Shown piece by piece: positions 23,903 through 33,632 of a stretch of 64,000 nucleotides of DNA. The stretch lies in contig JAPZLL010000049.1 of the NCBI GenBank assembly GCA_036250225.1, positions 62,001 through 126,000 of the forward strand, written 5' to 3'. Source of the DNA: Cercophora sp. LCS_1. Its lineage: Eukaryota > Ascomycota > Sordariomycetes > Sordariales > Lasiosphaeriaceae. The position numbers were made by a program, and so were the translations under genes. Each line of letters starts with the position of its first letter. Positions within the stretch are counted from its first letter, which is position 1. A model generated the notes under the pieces. That model ran no database searches. It saw only the letters and a list, made by a program, of their open reading frames with translations, and was not told where the DNA came from.

Positions 23903-24378
23903 AGTTCCAGAAGGTTGACGCTGGATACACTGCTTCTCTTGCGTGTTTTTGACGGCTTTGGAAGCTTATGGGCGAACGAGTTTCGGTGTTTTTGGCGTGG
24001 AGTTTGGATGGCTTTGCGTTTCTGCGGTTGTCTCTCGGATTTTGCGTCTGGTTGGCAGCACATAGTGGACATGACTGTGCCGCCCTGTGTTTCTCTTTTC
24101 CATATGAGTAACGTCAATATGGTGGATCAACCGTGATTACCTTCACATGTTTTTGATGCCGTCCATTACCACGTGGGCATAACTCGATATTAGAAGATCA
24201 ACTCAAGTTCAACCCCAATATTTTACCAAAACTACAAGTACAACATGCTGGTGCACAACTCCAGTAGCCGTCAAGAATTGCTCCAGACACGAACAAGCTC
24301 CATTACCCTCCTTATCAGATTCCTCATTGCCCCCCGCCCCGGTCAGATATCGCTACCCCTCCCTGTGTCTCCACGCCT
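23903..24378. other. Convergent 3' intergenic region
   Basis: 476 bp between the stops of the DOA4-like gene and the acyl-CoA synthetase gene. T-rich from 23930, AT-richer around 24180-24260. Nothing beyond 3' UTR is supported. Confidence 0.5.
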
Positions 24379-26648
24379 TCAAATACTCTTCATACAATCC
24401 GCAATCACCTTGGCATTCTTCTCCTTGATCAACTTGCGATTCAACTTTTGCGTCGCAGTAACAAGACCCTAATAGTAACGTTAGCGCGCATTCCATCCAA
24501 TCTCGTAGCGGCGGAAAACTCACACTCTGCGGCGTCCACTCCTGGTCCTCGAGCAACACCACGGCCACCACCGTCTCCATCGAGTTCAACCCCGCCTGCT
24601 TAGCGACTCTGGTGAGATCCTTGAGCACCGCATCCTTAACCTTGGCATCGCGGTGCATATCATGCTCGTCGACACCCAATTCTTGCGCCTTGGCAGCAAG
24701 CGTCTTCTCATTCGGCACAATAATGGCGATGGGCCTCGGGTGTTCGCTGTCACCGTGTACCATGATGCTCTGGACGAAAACACACCCTCTGTAGACGGCC
24801 TCGAGCTTCTCAAGCGCGATATACTCACCACCCTGCATCTTGATCAGGTTCTTGACGCGGTCGATGACCTTGACGTGGCCGTTTTCGTCAAACTCGCCGA
24901 TATCACCGGTCTTGAACCACCCGTCTGGTGTTACGGCTTTGGCTGTCTCCTCAGGGTTGAGATAGTACTCCTTGAACACGGGCAGGCCCTTGAGTAGGAT
25001 CTCGCCCTGAGGGGGTGTGGTATCGGTGCTGTAGCCGAGTTCGGGGAGAGAGACGAGTTTCATCTCGAGGGACACCTGCATGGGGCCGATGGCGTCGGTC
25101 GTCCATTGGAGAGGTGTTCCCAGAGCGCCGTTGCCGCCAGTTTCGGTCAATCCGTCTGTTGCGGAGGTTAGGTGACAACAATTATCAGAGAAGAGAGAAG
25201 CTCACAGCCGTTGAGCATGGGTGCTACGACCATGCTCATAAAGTGCTGAGTGGTCCCCGATATTCCGCTTGCACCGTTTACGAGGAAGCGCAGACGACCA
25301 CCTGTTTGGGAGCGCACCTTACCAAAGATGATATCATCAAAGATTGCACTCCCGGGCAAGCCATTGCGGACGAGGAAGGCCTTGATATTGAAGGCGCTCC
25401 AGAAGGCGGTTCGCGTGAGGAAACCGCTTTCGTTGACCTTGCCCTCGATACCCTTCTTGATAGACTCCCAGACTTGCGGTACACCGATCAACAGCGACGG
25501 GCGGAAGGCACCAATATCACCCTTGCAGTTCCGCATGCTGCCGTCGGCCAGAGTCCGCGGATGGCCGTAGCCAAGAGTGGCCCCGACGAAAAAGGCAGTG
25601 TTCTCCACGACGAGTTCGAAGATATGCGCAAGTGGGAGGTAAGCCAGCACATACTCCTTGGGGCTGATAACCTCCTCCACGTGATGGTAGATGCCGGTTA
25701 CGGCCGCAATGAAGCTCTCGTGCGTCACTGGTACACCTTTTGGAGTACCAGTGCTCCCCGAGGTATACATGATGCAATAGAGGTCCTCAGGCTTCGGGGG
25801 CACCGGATCGACCGGGTTGGCCTCACCGAGAGCGCGCAACTCCTCGAAGGAAACAACAGTGAGATCCGAATGGGCAGCCTTGAAGGCCTCAATCTCTTCA
25901 TCCGGCACGGGAGTATGAGTTTCATGGTTGTAGATTAGTGTTTTGATGGATGGCGCCTTCTTCAGGGGCCCCGAGATGGTCTTCAGGAGGTGGGGATCGA
26001 TAAACATGGCATTCGGCTTGCTCTGCACGAGCGAGTGCAGCACCCCACTCTCACCAAGAGTGTCGTATGCCGTCACGACAGTCAGAGACTGCGAGGAGCA
26101 GGCATGGGACATGGCAAGCCATTGTGGACTGGCACCGGTCAGCAATCACGTACATAGGCACTCCAAAGTTAGACGGGTCAAAATGAAGCATCGAGAGCTC
26201 ACCCAGTCGTTGCAAAAATGTGCAGCTTCTCCCCTGGTGACACACCGAGTTTGCGCAAACCAGCACCGACCTGGCTGATCAATTCAAAGTATTCCCCAAA
26301 TGTTTGAAAGTTGTAGGGCGAGAGCTCAAAGTACGTCCATTCCTTGTCGACCTGGACAACCTTGCCGTCGACGGTTTTGGGCACCTTCTTCTTCTCCTTG
26401 TGAGTCTCGATGAGCTTCCGGCTCCCAATCGCCGGCTCCCCGGAGTGCAACTGCGTGCTCCGCTTGACTAGGTCGAACACGGTATAGACATCGGAAGCGG
26501 GCCGAGTGATCAGGCCGTCCTTGGCCTTGCGATTCCGCCTCGGAATGGTTTCGCCCTTGACGGGTTCGTAGCCTGGGGCCTCGACGGTGAACGGTGGGTT
26601 GTCCACCATAAAAAGCGGCGTCGGGCCGGATTTAAGATCGTACGGCAT
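24379..26648 (-). CDS. FAA1: Long-chain fatty acid--CoA ligase (Faa1/Faa4 type)
   Basis: Activates long-chain fatty acids to acyl-CoA with ATP. Four exons: 26648-26203, 26128-25206, 25155-24524 and 24468-24379, giving 696 residues, the usual size for fungal Faa1-type enzymes. The AMP-binding P-loop YTSGSTGTPKGVPVTH lies near residue 270. The second intron splits the adenylate motif and restores YGLTETGG. The fatty-acyl-CoA-synthetase signature runs from DGWFKTGDIGEF to DRVKNLIKMQGGEYIALE. The last exon gives GLVTATQKLNRKLIKEK, the catalytic lysine region. No peroxisomal PTS1 is present (ends MKSI) and no signal peptide is seen. Its start is 862 bp from the divergent Zn2Cys6 gene. Confidence 0.93.
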
Positions 26649-27510
26649 CGCGGACTACTAGTCGGGCGTCTCGTCGAGGGGTTCGCCGAGGTCTGGTCTG
26701 GTGAGGTTGGGTGTCGGTGGTGCGAGGTTCGAGGATGGAGGGACAAGGAAATCATACACAAGGGGGAAGTTTGGGGCACTTTCTTTTGGAGGCTCACAAG
26801 CGATTGTGTTGTCAGTTGCTAAGAACTAAGTGGCTGACGCCCCAAGGATGGAGTGTTTTCTATCCGAATCCCGGGTCGGCCGCGGGCTCCATTGCATGCT
26901 CCAGCGGAACACGACCGTGGACCGAGCATTGCGTGGGACGGGACCTATGACGCATTGAAACAATTGGGGCGAGGGCAACACGACCGCGGTTGGCTTGATC
27001 GTTGATCAACTGTAAGCACGATTACCAGCAGCAATGACGGCATCTGCCGAGGCAGGCAGGGCGACACCGCGCTAGGCTTTGACAGACGCGGCTTGCATTG
27101 GCGCACGACCTGGTTCAGCGGGGGCGGCGGCCTAAAGTGCCACCCGAACTCCATCCCTCCACTTGCACTACAACCGCAGTACCTGCAATCGACATATTGT
27201 ATCCATAGATGTGGTTGAAAGAGGCTTGAGAGGTTGTAGATGGATGCAATTTTTAGGATCCCAAATGTATTTTCTGTTTAAACAGATCATTTTCCTCTCA
27301 GGATCAACGAGAATGGAGTAGAAAGTTGATCGGGTCTCTCCCCGCGGGTTGCTGCGCCTCGGCCGAACATCCACCCGGCATGACCTTCAACGACCACCAA
27401 GAAGACCGCCGACGACGGCTGCCTCACCGCGCTGCACATCAAAATTGCCATTGCAAGCCATCTCATTCCATCTTCAGTAATCCTCAGATCCCAGGAGCAA
27501 CAGGAGCAAA
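26649..27510. promoter_or_regulatory. Shared divergent promoter of acyl-CoA synthetase and Zn2Cys6 regulator
   Basis: 862 bp between start codons, no supported gene. A CGG-type half site (CGGGTCGGCCG, about 26873) is visible, but its use is not established. Confidence 0.5.
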
Positions 27511-28905
27511 ATGGACACCACCGACGATACTTCTGATGGCACGCAAAATTGGGACGCGGAACCTGCGGGCTCGTCTTCGTCCTCGTCAGCAAGTTCGAGA
27601 CGGATCGAGACAGCGTCAACGACATCAGAGCCTGAGACGGCAACAGCCATGACAAGGGCCCGCCGCCGGCCCATCCCAAAAAAGGGCCACACCAAATCGC
27701 GCCGGGGATGTCAAAACTGCAAACGGAGAAAGGTGAAATGCCAGGAGACGTTGCCCGAATGTGCAAACTGCAAGCGCCTAGGCTTAAGTTGCGTCTACGG
27801 AGGAGATGCGTCACCTGCGCCACCCACTGCTCTTAGAACAACCCCTGGAACGTTCAACATGGAAGATCTACGTTTCTTCCATCATTTTCTGGTCACTGCC
27901 TATCCTCCTCTTCCAATGCAAGCCGACGATGTCTGGAAGGGGGTGGCTGCGCTGTCTCATCAGTACGACTACCTCGTGCATTCGATGCTTGCACTGGCAG
28001 CATCCCATCTCAACCTATATACCGGAGACTGCGAGGGGCAGGCTCTCGCCCATCGGGTCAAGGCAATCAACCTGCTCAACCAGTCACTCAATACTCCCTG
28101 CACTTCGACTGCTGAGGGTGATGCCCGTTTTGGTGCCATCATGGCCCTCACCTTCCAAGCGAGCTGCATGCCCGAAGGCATGACCGAGTTTCTATCCATG
28201 ATTCGCGGGTGCCATATAATCGCATGCACGGGCATGCTAGACTTCAATGCCTCGCTGTTCAAGGAGTTTACCACCGAGGGCTACTCGCAGAGTATAAGAA
28301 GATTGATCGGCAGTAGGGGCTTAGTGCTTGAGCCCGACCAAGAGGCTCTATTCGACGATTTTCTTGTATCCCTTCGCCGTCTTGCGCCGCTATGCTCGAG
28401 TCCCTTAGAAGTTAAGTTCCTCGCGGCGACTGAGCGAATCACTAAGATGGTCAAGACATCAGCACCTGACGGTGAGTTCCTGACATGTCCCTCAGCCCAT
28501 GCCACACCTGAAGACTAACAATAATTTGCAGCCTTTGCCGAGCTCGCCTCCCAGTATAATCTGATCACAGAAGCAACCAGTGAGGAGCTCGCACCGCTGA
28601 TTGACACGACGAGCCACGGGGCACAGCTTCTACTAATACACTTCCTCATCATCGAATTTGCCATCGGCGAGATTGCACTTGGAGGCCTTGGTTGGAGGTT
28701 CGGCTTTAGACGACGATCGTGTCTCGCCTGGTTGGATCGACTCATTGGCAACCTGCCAGAGAGGTATATGACTCACATTGAATGGCCTCTAAAGTACGCC
28801 GAGAGAATGCTCGCCCATCTGACTAGCCCGTTCCATCTTCCAAACATCTACTCTGCCATGGGGTCACAGTCTGCCATCTCGCAAGTCTACCTACCGCCGG
28901 TTTGA
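27511..28905 (+). CDS. Zn2Cys6 transcription factor, Upc2/sterol-regulator-like
   Basis: Fungal binuclear zinc cluster regulator. Exons are 27511-28471 and 28532-28905 (60-nt intron, phase 1), giving 445 residues. The cluster reads GCQNCKRRKVKCQET then PECANCKRLGLSC; cysteines are at about 67, 70, 77, 84, 87 and 94 (C-x2-C-x6-C-x6-C-x2-C-x6-C). The flanking GHTKSRRGC just before it is typical of the Upc2/Ecm22-like group. The C-terminal 320 residues are a helical fungal transcription-factor domain (NMEDLRFFHHFLVTAYPP, LALAASHLNLYTG). N-terminal acidic and Ser-rich stretches suggest an activation region. Upc2-type identity is inferred from the motif context only; target genes are unknown. Its stop lies 5 bp from the stop of the RTA1 gene on the other strand. 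Confidence 0.85.
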
Positions 28906-28910
28906 GCATC

Positions 28911-29966
28911 CTACTTCCTTTCACGTCTGTGGGATCTCTTCCGGCTATCTGCTACAGCCGCAAGCTCCTCAGAATCACCGCTTTCACCTCCTTTAGCGAT
29001 AATCCTACTCTTGGCACCATCACGGCCAAGATACGCACTCGGGTGCCAAACGCAAAACACCGAGATAGCGATGAGCATCGGAGCCGATTCGAAGATCCAG
29101 AACATCCTACACCACGTTAGTCACTGCCAGTACCCGGATAGGCGAAGAACATACCACTCGTGCGTGAACGAATAACCTTCCACGCCCTCCGCGAACTCAG
29201 CAACTCGATAGATGCACCGAATCTATCCCCCGTCAGTAACCAGACCGTATTCCCGTGGTAAAGGCGTACCAGAATCAAAAACGAAGAGATGTAAACCGCC
29301 ATGACAACCTTTTGCCAGCCCCTCGGCGCATCCACGCTAGCCAGTCCCTTCTTCGTCGCCAGGTAGTAAAACCTCGACAGGATGACCACGAAGAACATGA
29401 ACGCCACGGCCTGCAATGCCAACCCCCCAATCAGGATCTTAATACCCGCGTCGGCCGTCGAACCCGCCCACTCGGTCGAACTCGCCACGCTCGAGCCAGC
29501 TGATTGCACCAGGCAGGAAACGACATCAAAGCCCACAAAGATGCGCGTCACCAGCCGTCCGTGCACACCAAAGATGCGATGGCCGGTTTCAGCGTACGAA
29601 AGCACGGCGCGAACCAGACGGCCGATAAGGAGATAGTTACCGGCTGCGATAAAGACGGGAGCGATGACGACGAGAGAGAGGCTTGCTGCGAAGGGGCCCT
29701 GGGTGGGTTGTGTTAGTAGAACCAGAGGGAAGGGAGTCAAGGGCACGAACGACCAGCGACGGGCTCTTGATGGAATAGCAACGCAGCGCGTATCCGGCGA
29801 CTTCCATGGCGGCGCCGATGACCACGCAGGTGAAGAACCAGGCGCGATGTTTGACAAGGGTGAGGTATGTGATGCCGAAGAAGACGAAAGAGTAGAGGAT
29901 TGTAGCTAGGACGGCGAGGGCAAAGGAGGGATTGTACATCCACACGTTGATTTCTTCGTCGGCCAT
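28911..29966 (-). CDS. RTA1-like lipid-translocating/lipid-stress membrane protein
   Basis: Fungal RTA1 family (Rta1, Rsb1, Rtm1), seven-helix plasma-membrane proteins linked to sphingoid-base export and azole or lipid stress. Four exons: 29966-29754, 29698-29270, 29222-29155 and 29106-28911, giving 301 residues, the usual length. Family landmarks: an N-terminal helix ALAVLATILYSFVFFGITYL, then VVIGAAMEVAGYALRC, SLVVIAPVFIAAGNYLLIGR, and IRCIYRVAEFAEG plus HEW rebuilt across introns 2 and 3, then MFWIFESAPMLIAISVFCVWHP. The C-terminus is basic and polar (RKRSHRRERK), typical of a cytosolic tail. The exact substrate is not readable. Confidence 0.9.
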
Positions 29967-31105
29967 TTCTTTTTCGGGGTGGGTGATCTGCTGGATATAG
30001 ATACTGGGTTTTTTTTTTCTTTCAAACAGAGGAGAGAATGGAAATGTTCCGGAGGTATACCGGGCTGGTTGCTTGCCCCTTCAATGGAACCTCCCATCGT
30101 CGTTCGTACTGGGGGATTTATACATCCTAAACACGCTGGCAGTGTTTGGGGCAAAGTAGTGAAATGAAGCCATCCCCGGGGATCCGCAAGGGAACGGACT
30201 TGTCATCCTTCGGACCCAAACCGAGCGCTGGCGTTGGCAACATGACATAAACACTCCGTATTACTCGGGTTCGAGTATTCCTTAGCCTTGTCGATTTGCC
30301 AAGGACAAGCCCTTGCTATTCCATGCGTTTGCGATTCGGCTGGCTTCGTCCCGTTTGATTGGCTGGCGTATCTCAATCCGAGGAAACCGATGGGGGACGT
30401 CAACGGCCGAGCCTCGCGCATTGGTTACGCGGGTCCTGCTTTTGAGTAAATGCATCATTTGACGGTATGCCCCCTTTAGGTTTGTGACCGATACGTAAGG
30501 TGAGTTTTGTGTCTGGATGGAGTTGGACAGGTCGAGGGTTTGTTTACTTGCGATGTTGCCCCTGAAGCATCCGATTTGTCCTTGGTGCATCCACCTTGAG
30601 GCCTCCGGTGCAATATTTGAGGTCTCTGAATCGCTAGGAGACGTCTTCTTTGTATTTTTACACCTCATAAACGAGGAATCGGCGTTTGGGCGTCTTACAT
30701 GCAGTAGTTCATTTAGGATTTGAACTAAGGTAGCGCTTTTTCCGAGTCTACTTGGTTAATTATAAGGTATTTGGATTCAATGCTCTTCACCATATTCTAT
30801 CGACGACTGGATTAACCGCACCAGTCGCTTTGTTTAACGCCTCGCAATGCGCGGTGCCTACGGCAAGGTAGGTTGAAGAGGGCACTGAGAACCCGTATAA
30901 GTGGTGGTTCTTGGCAATGATGGATCTCTCCACCGCCATGCTCACCCCCACCTTTTTCTTTTCTTTTCCAAGCGTGTGGTCATGGACGTGGCCCATATAT
31001 GAGGTAAATTTCCAGAGGCACCTTCAACCAGCAACTGTGGTGGCAGCGTGGCGTAGCGGTATGGTCGATCGGTCTGGTCAACCCCGGTCGTTATCGCTCC
31101 GTCGC
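29967..31105. other. Intergenic region, no gene supported
   Basis: About 1.1 kb between the RTA1 start and the transposase remnant. It contains a 9-10 nt T run near 30010 and lower GC around 30590-30780. A tRNA box-A-like string (TGGCGTAGCGG, 31049-31059) occurs, but no tRNA could be folded around it. No frame has a recognisable domain. Confidence 0.5.
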
Positions 31106-32212
31106 TCAACTGGCATCTTTGGGTTCCCGTCTGACCAACGGGCTGACACACTTGCAGTTAGAATTCTCCGCTGGAATCGAACGGCCGTTCGATTCCGATA
31201 TGAGCCCACTGGTTATTTTTTGGGCCTTCCCCCCCCTCCCAACTTCTCTGTTCAATTCCAATATGAACCACTCGTTGAAACTTCTTTTTTTCTCTTTTAC
31301 CACCAAGCCCTCTAGAATCCAACTATATTTGTACGGATTACCGCCTTTTGATCCTCGAATTAGTTTGCCGTTTTTCTGATTCCATTTCCACTCTGGTCTC
31401 CTCCCAGGAATTGGCGCCAAAAATAACCGTTGTATTCCAGTTTGAAGCTCCCATTCCCTTCGATATATCGGCTCAAACTCCGTATTCATCCTTTCAATAT
31501 CTTTTTCGCTTTGTTCCTTTTCCTTTTTTGTTTCTGGAAGCCAGCAATGGCAGGGACCCTTTTTGTCGTATGTAAAACAACCCCAAAACATAAATTCAGA
31601 ATACCCTTTCCAGCGCTCACGAATAGCACTCCGAACAAATCGCTCATCTGATGTTCTCCAAACCCGATAACCGCCACAACGATGAAGAAGAACAACAGCA
31701 GTTTCGTCTAACCAAATTACAGCTTTCCAATCTTCAAGAGTCCAATTTTGATGGGCTAAACACCATTGTAAACGAGCCTCCTTCATCTTCTTCGTCAATC
31801 CAGGCTTCCTCGTCGGTTTGGTTTTTTTGAACCCTGCTTTTTTGAGGATCCGAAGGATTGTTGAAGCTGAAATTTCGATGCCCTCTAGGCTAAGATCGCC
31901 CGCGAGATCAGCAGCAGTTTTTTTGCGCCCATATCGATTCGTACGCGCCTTGTCAATAACGCTTTTGATATTATCGGGGGTTTGCTTCAATGGGCGGCCA
32001 GATCGAGGAGCATCTTCGAGCCATTCATCTTTGAGGAGAAAAGGTCGAAGGTTTGGCTCAAACCCACGCTCAATCGCTCGGGCGTAAATACGGTTAATCT
32101 GTCGAATAGATATACCCGTTTCTTTTGAGATTTGAGCAGAGGTCTTTCCACCAACTGGCGATCGTAGGGTAACAATAAGTGCTCTTGTTGTAAGGCTATT
32201 ATGAGGAGCCAT
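31106..32212 (-). mobile_element. Tc1/mariner-type transposase, 3'-truncated copy
   Basis: Open frame of 368 codons starting MAPHNSLTTRALIVTLRS. Residues 1-120 hold paired helix-turn-helix DNA-binding domains (SAQISKETGISIRQINRIYA; DLSLEGIEISASTILRILKK). The first catalytic Asp is in VIWLDETAV, followed by FMFWGCFTYDKKGPCH. Homology to the fungal Tc1 family stops after GKLIRGSKGG (about base 31342). The segment with the remaining two catalytic acids (DN/ED-x-APxH and NSPDLN-xxE) is absent, and the last about 80 codons are unrelated sequence read in frame. The catalytic triad is therefore incomplete and the copy is predicted to be inactive on its own. There are no internal stop codons before the break. 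No paired terminal inverted repeat was found. Confidence 0.82.
31173..31196. repeat. 24-bp perfect palindrome
   Basis: GGAATCGAACGG followed directly by its reverse complement CCGTTCGATTCC, with no spacer. It lies between the end of transposase homology (31342) and the end of the open frame. It could form a cruciform or be a dyad binding site; its function is unknown. Confidence 0.9.
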
Positions 32213-32570
32213 GTTGTTGATGTGGTGATGGGTGGGAAGAGCGAGCGGGGTAGAAACCCCTTGTTCTAAGATATCAAAATAACGAGGGTGGCGTTTTTAG
32301 CGCCTGGACAGAACTTTTGAGTGACATCCGTCCCCCGGCCCGGCACACCGCGATAACGATAACTACCCGTAGCGGGGCCCAGCGCACGTTCCCGTCCCTC
32401 CAACAACCCATAATCCAAAACTCCAAGCTCCGTCTATCATCCCCCGCCATCCATCCACGCTCCACAATCGCCAATTCCAACTCCAGGCTTCCGAACAACC
32501 CGCAACACCCAGCGACAAACACCACGGCTACCAACCACCGCCAACGGCAACACCATCTCAAAGAGCGACA

Positions 32571-33155
32571 ATGCCCCCCTCAAACCTCCCCCCACCACCA
32601 CCACCCCTCCTCCTCTCCAAACGCGTAACCGCCTTCCTCCGCGCAAACCTAACCCCCCAAATCCACTGCGCCGTCCTCACCACACCAGCGGGCCACCTCC
32701 TCGTGCACGCCTCCAGCCTTCCCGCGCACACTCTCCGCCGGCAATGCGCCGTCGCCGCGTCCCTATGGGCAACGAACCCGAACCCATCGCATGCAGTCAC
32801 AGTGCAGCTCGAAAACGGCGCAGTGTTCGTCATTCGCCAGCTCGCGTGCGGGATGTTGTTTATTTGCATGGGGGGAGACGAACATTCCCCGAAAAGCGGG
32901 GGGAGTGGGAGTGTAGCATCCGGGCAGCAACAGCAGGATGGAGGGGATGGAGGAGGAGTTGGGGATGATGGAGAGGAAGCGACGACGACACCCCTGGCGG
33001 GGGAGAATAGTGAGGAGGTGGGGAGTTGTGCGAGTGGGATGTCGGCTGGGAGTGTGTTGGCTATGAGACGACAGGTGGAGGAGTTGGGGCGGGCGCTGGA
33101 TGCGAGGTTGGGGGCGTTGAGTGTGCCTGAGATGGGGATTGGGGTTGGGGCTTGA
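32571..33155 (+). CDS. Roadblock/LC7-like protein, LAMTOR2/Ego3-like candidate
   Basis: Intronless, 194 residues. The first 100 residues look like a roadblock fold: LSKRVTAFLRANLTPQIHCAVLTTPAGHLL, then an alanine helix (RRQCAVAASLWATN) and strands TVQLENGAVFVIRQLACGMLFICM. LAMTOR2/Ego3-type roadblock proteins of the lysosomal or vacuolar Ragulator/EGO complex have this order of strand, helix and strand, with a basic entry and a hydrophobic C-terminal strand. A 60-residue Gly/Ser/Asp-rich insertion follows, then a terminal helix (MRRQVEELGRALDARLGAL). Assignment to EGO/Ragulator is tentative. The N-terminus is proline-rich (PPPPPP). Confidence 0.55.
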   Translation: MPPSNLPPPPPPLLLSKRVTAFLRANLTPQIHCAVLTTPAGHLLVHASSLPAHTLRRQCAVAASLWATNPNPSHAVTVQLENGAVFVIRQLACGMLFICMGGDEHSPKSGGSGSVASGQQQQDGGDGGGVGDDGEEATTTPLAGENSEEVGSCASGMSAGSVLAMRRQVEELGRALDARLGALSVPEMGIGVGA

Positions 33156-33170
33156 GAGAATTTTTACGGC

Positions 33171-33200
33171 AGGAGGAGGAGGAGGAGGAGGAGGAGGAAG
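33171..33200. repeat. AGG/GGA microsatellite
   Basis: About nine uninterrupted GGA repeats start 16 bp after the stop of the roadblock-like gene, ending in GGAAGAGG. Probably in its 3' UTR. Confidence 0.95.
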
Positions 33201-33632
33201 AGGTTGGTTTGGAGAAGAGTAATGAAAAATGGAGAGAGTATTTGAAGGGGATGATTGTTCTTTTGACACGGGGACAGGCATTAGCGAGCATGATTTGGCG
33301 TTTTGGTGTGTGGGAAAAGGATGCCTTAGGCCATGTTTTCGTGAGGGACACTCTGTTAGACTTGCTGGACTGCTCAGTCGTTTACAACGCGAGGGATTGT
33401 GTATCGCAAGGGGAATTCATGGGCGCAGAGTTCTCATCCACAAGGAGTCAAGTGATGTTAATTAGCACGCGCAATGTTCCAGTATTGACAATTTGTCCAA
33501 AGTAACCAAGATTATATCAAGGATTCGCCAGATTAAGCAAACGCTATAATGTACCGCCCCATCATGTTCCATGCTAAGGTATCTATACCTGCCCCAACTC
33601 CGTTACCCGGTCCCCGTATGTTTTCCCAAGTT

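Noticed and set aside
31042..31130. Possible tRNA gene from a box-A-like string
   Set aside because: No B box at proper distance and no cloverleaf could be drawn.
32275..32330. ACAGAACTTTTGAGTGACA near the transposase 5' side as a terminal inverted repeat
   Set aside because: No inverted partner found on the other side of the element, so the boundary stays unresolved.
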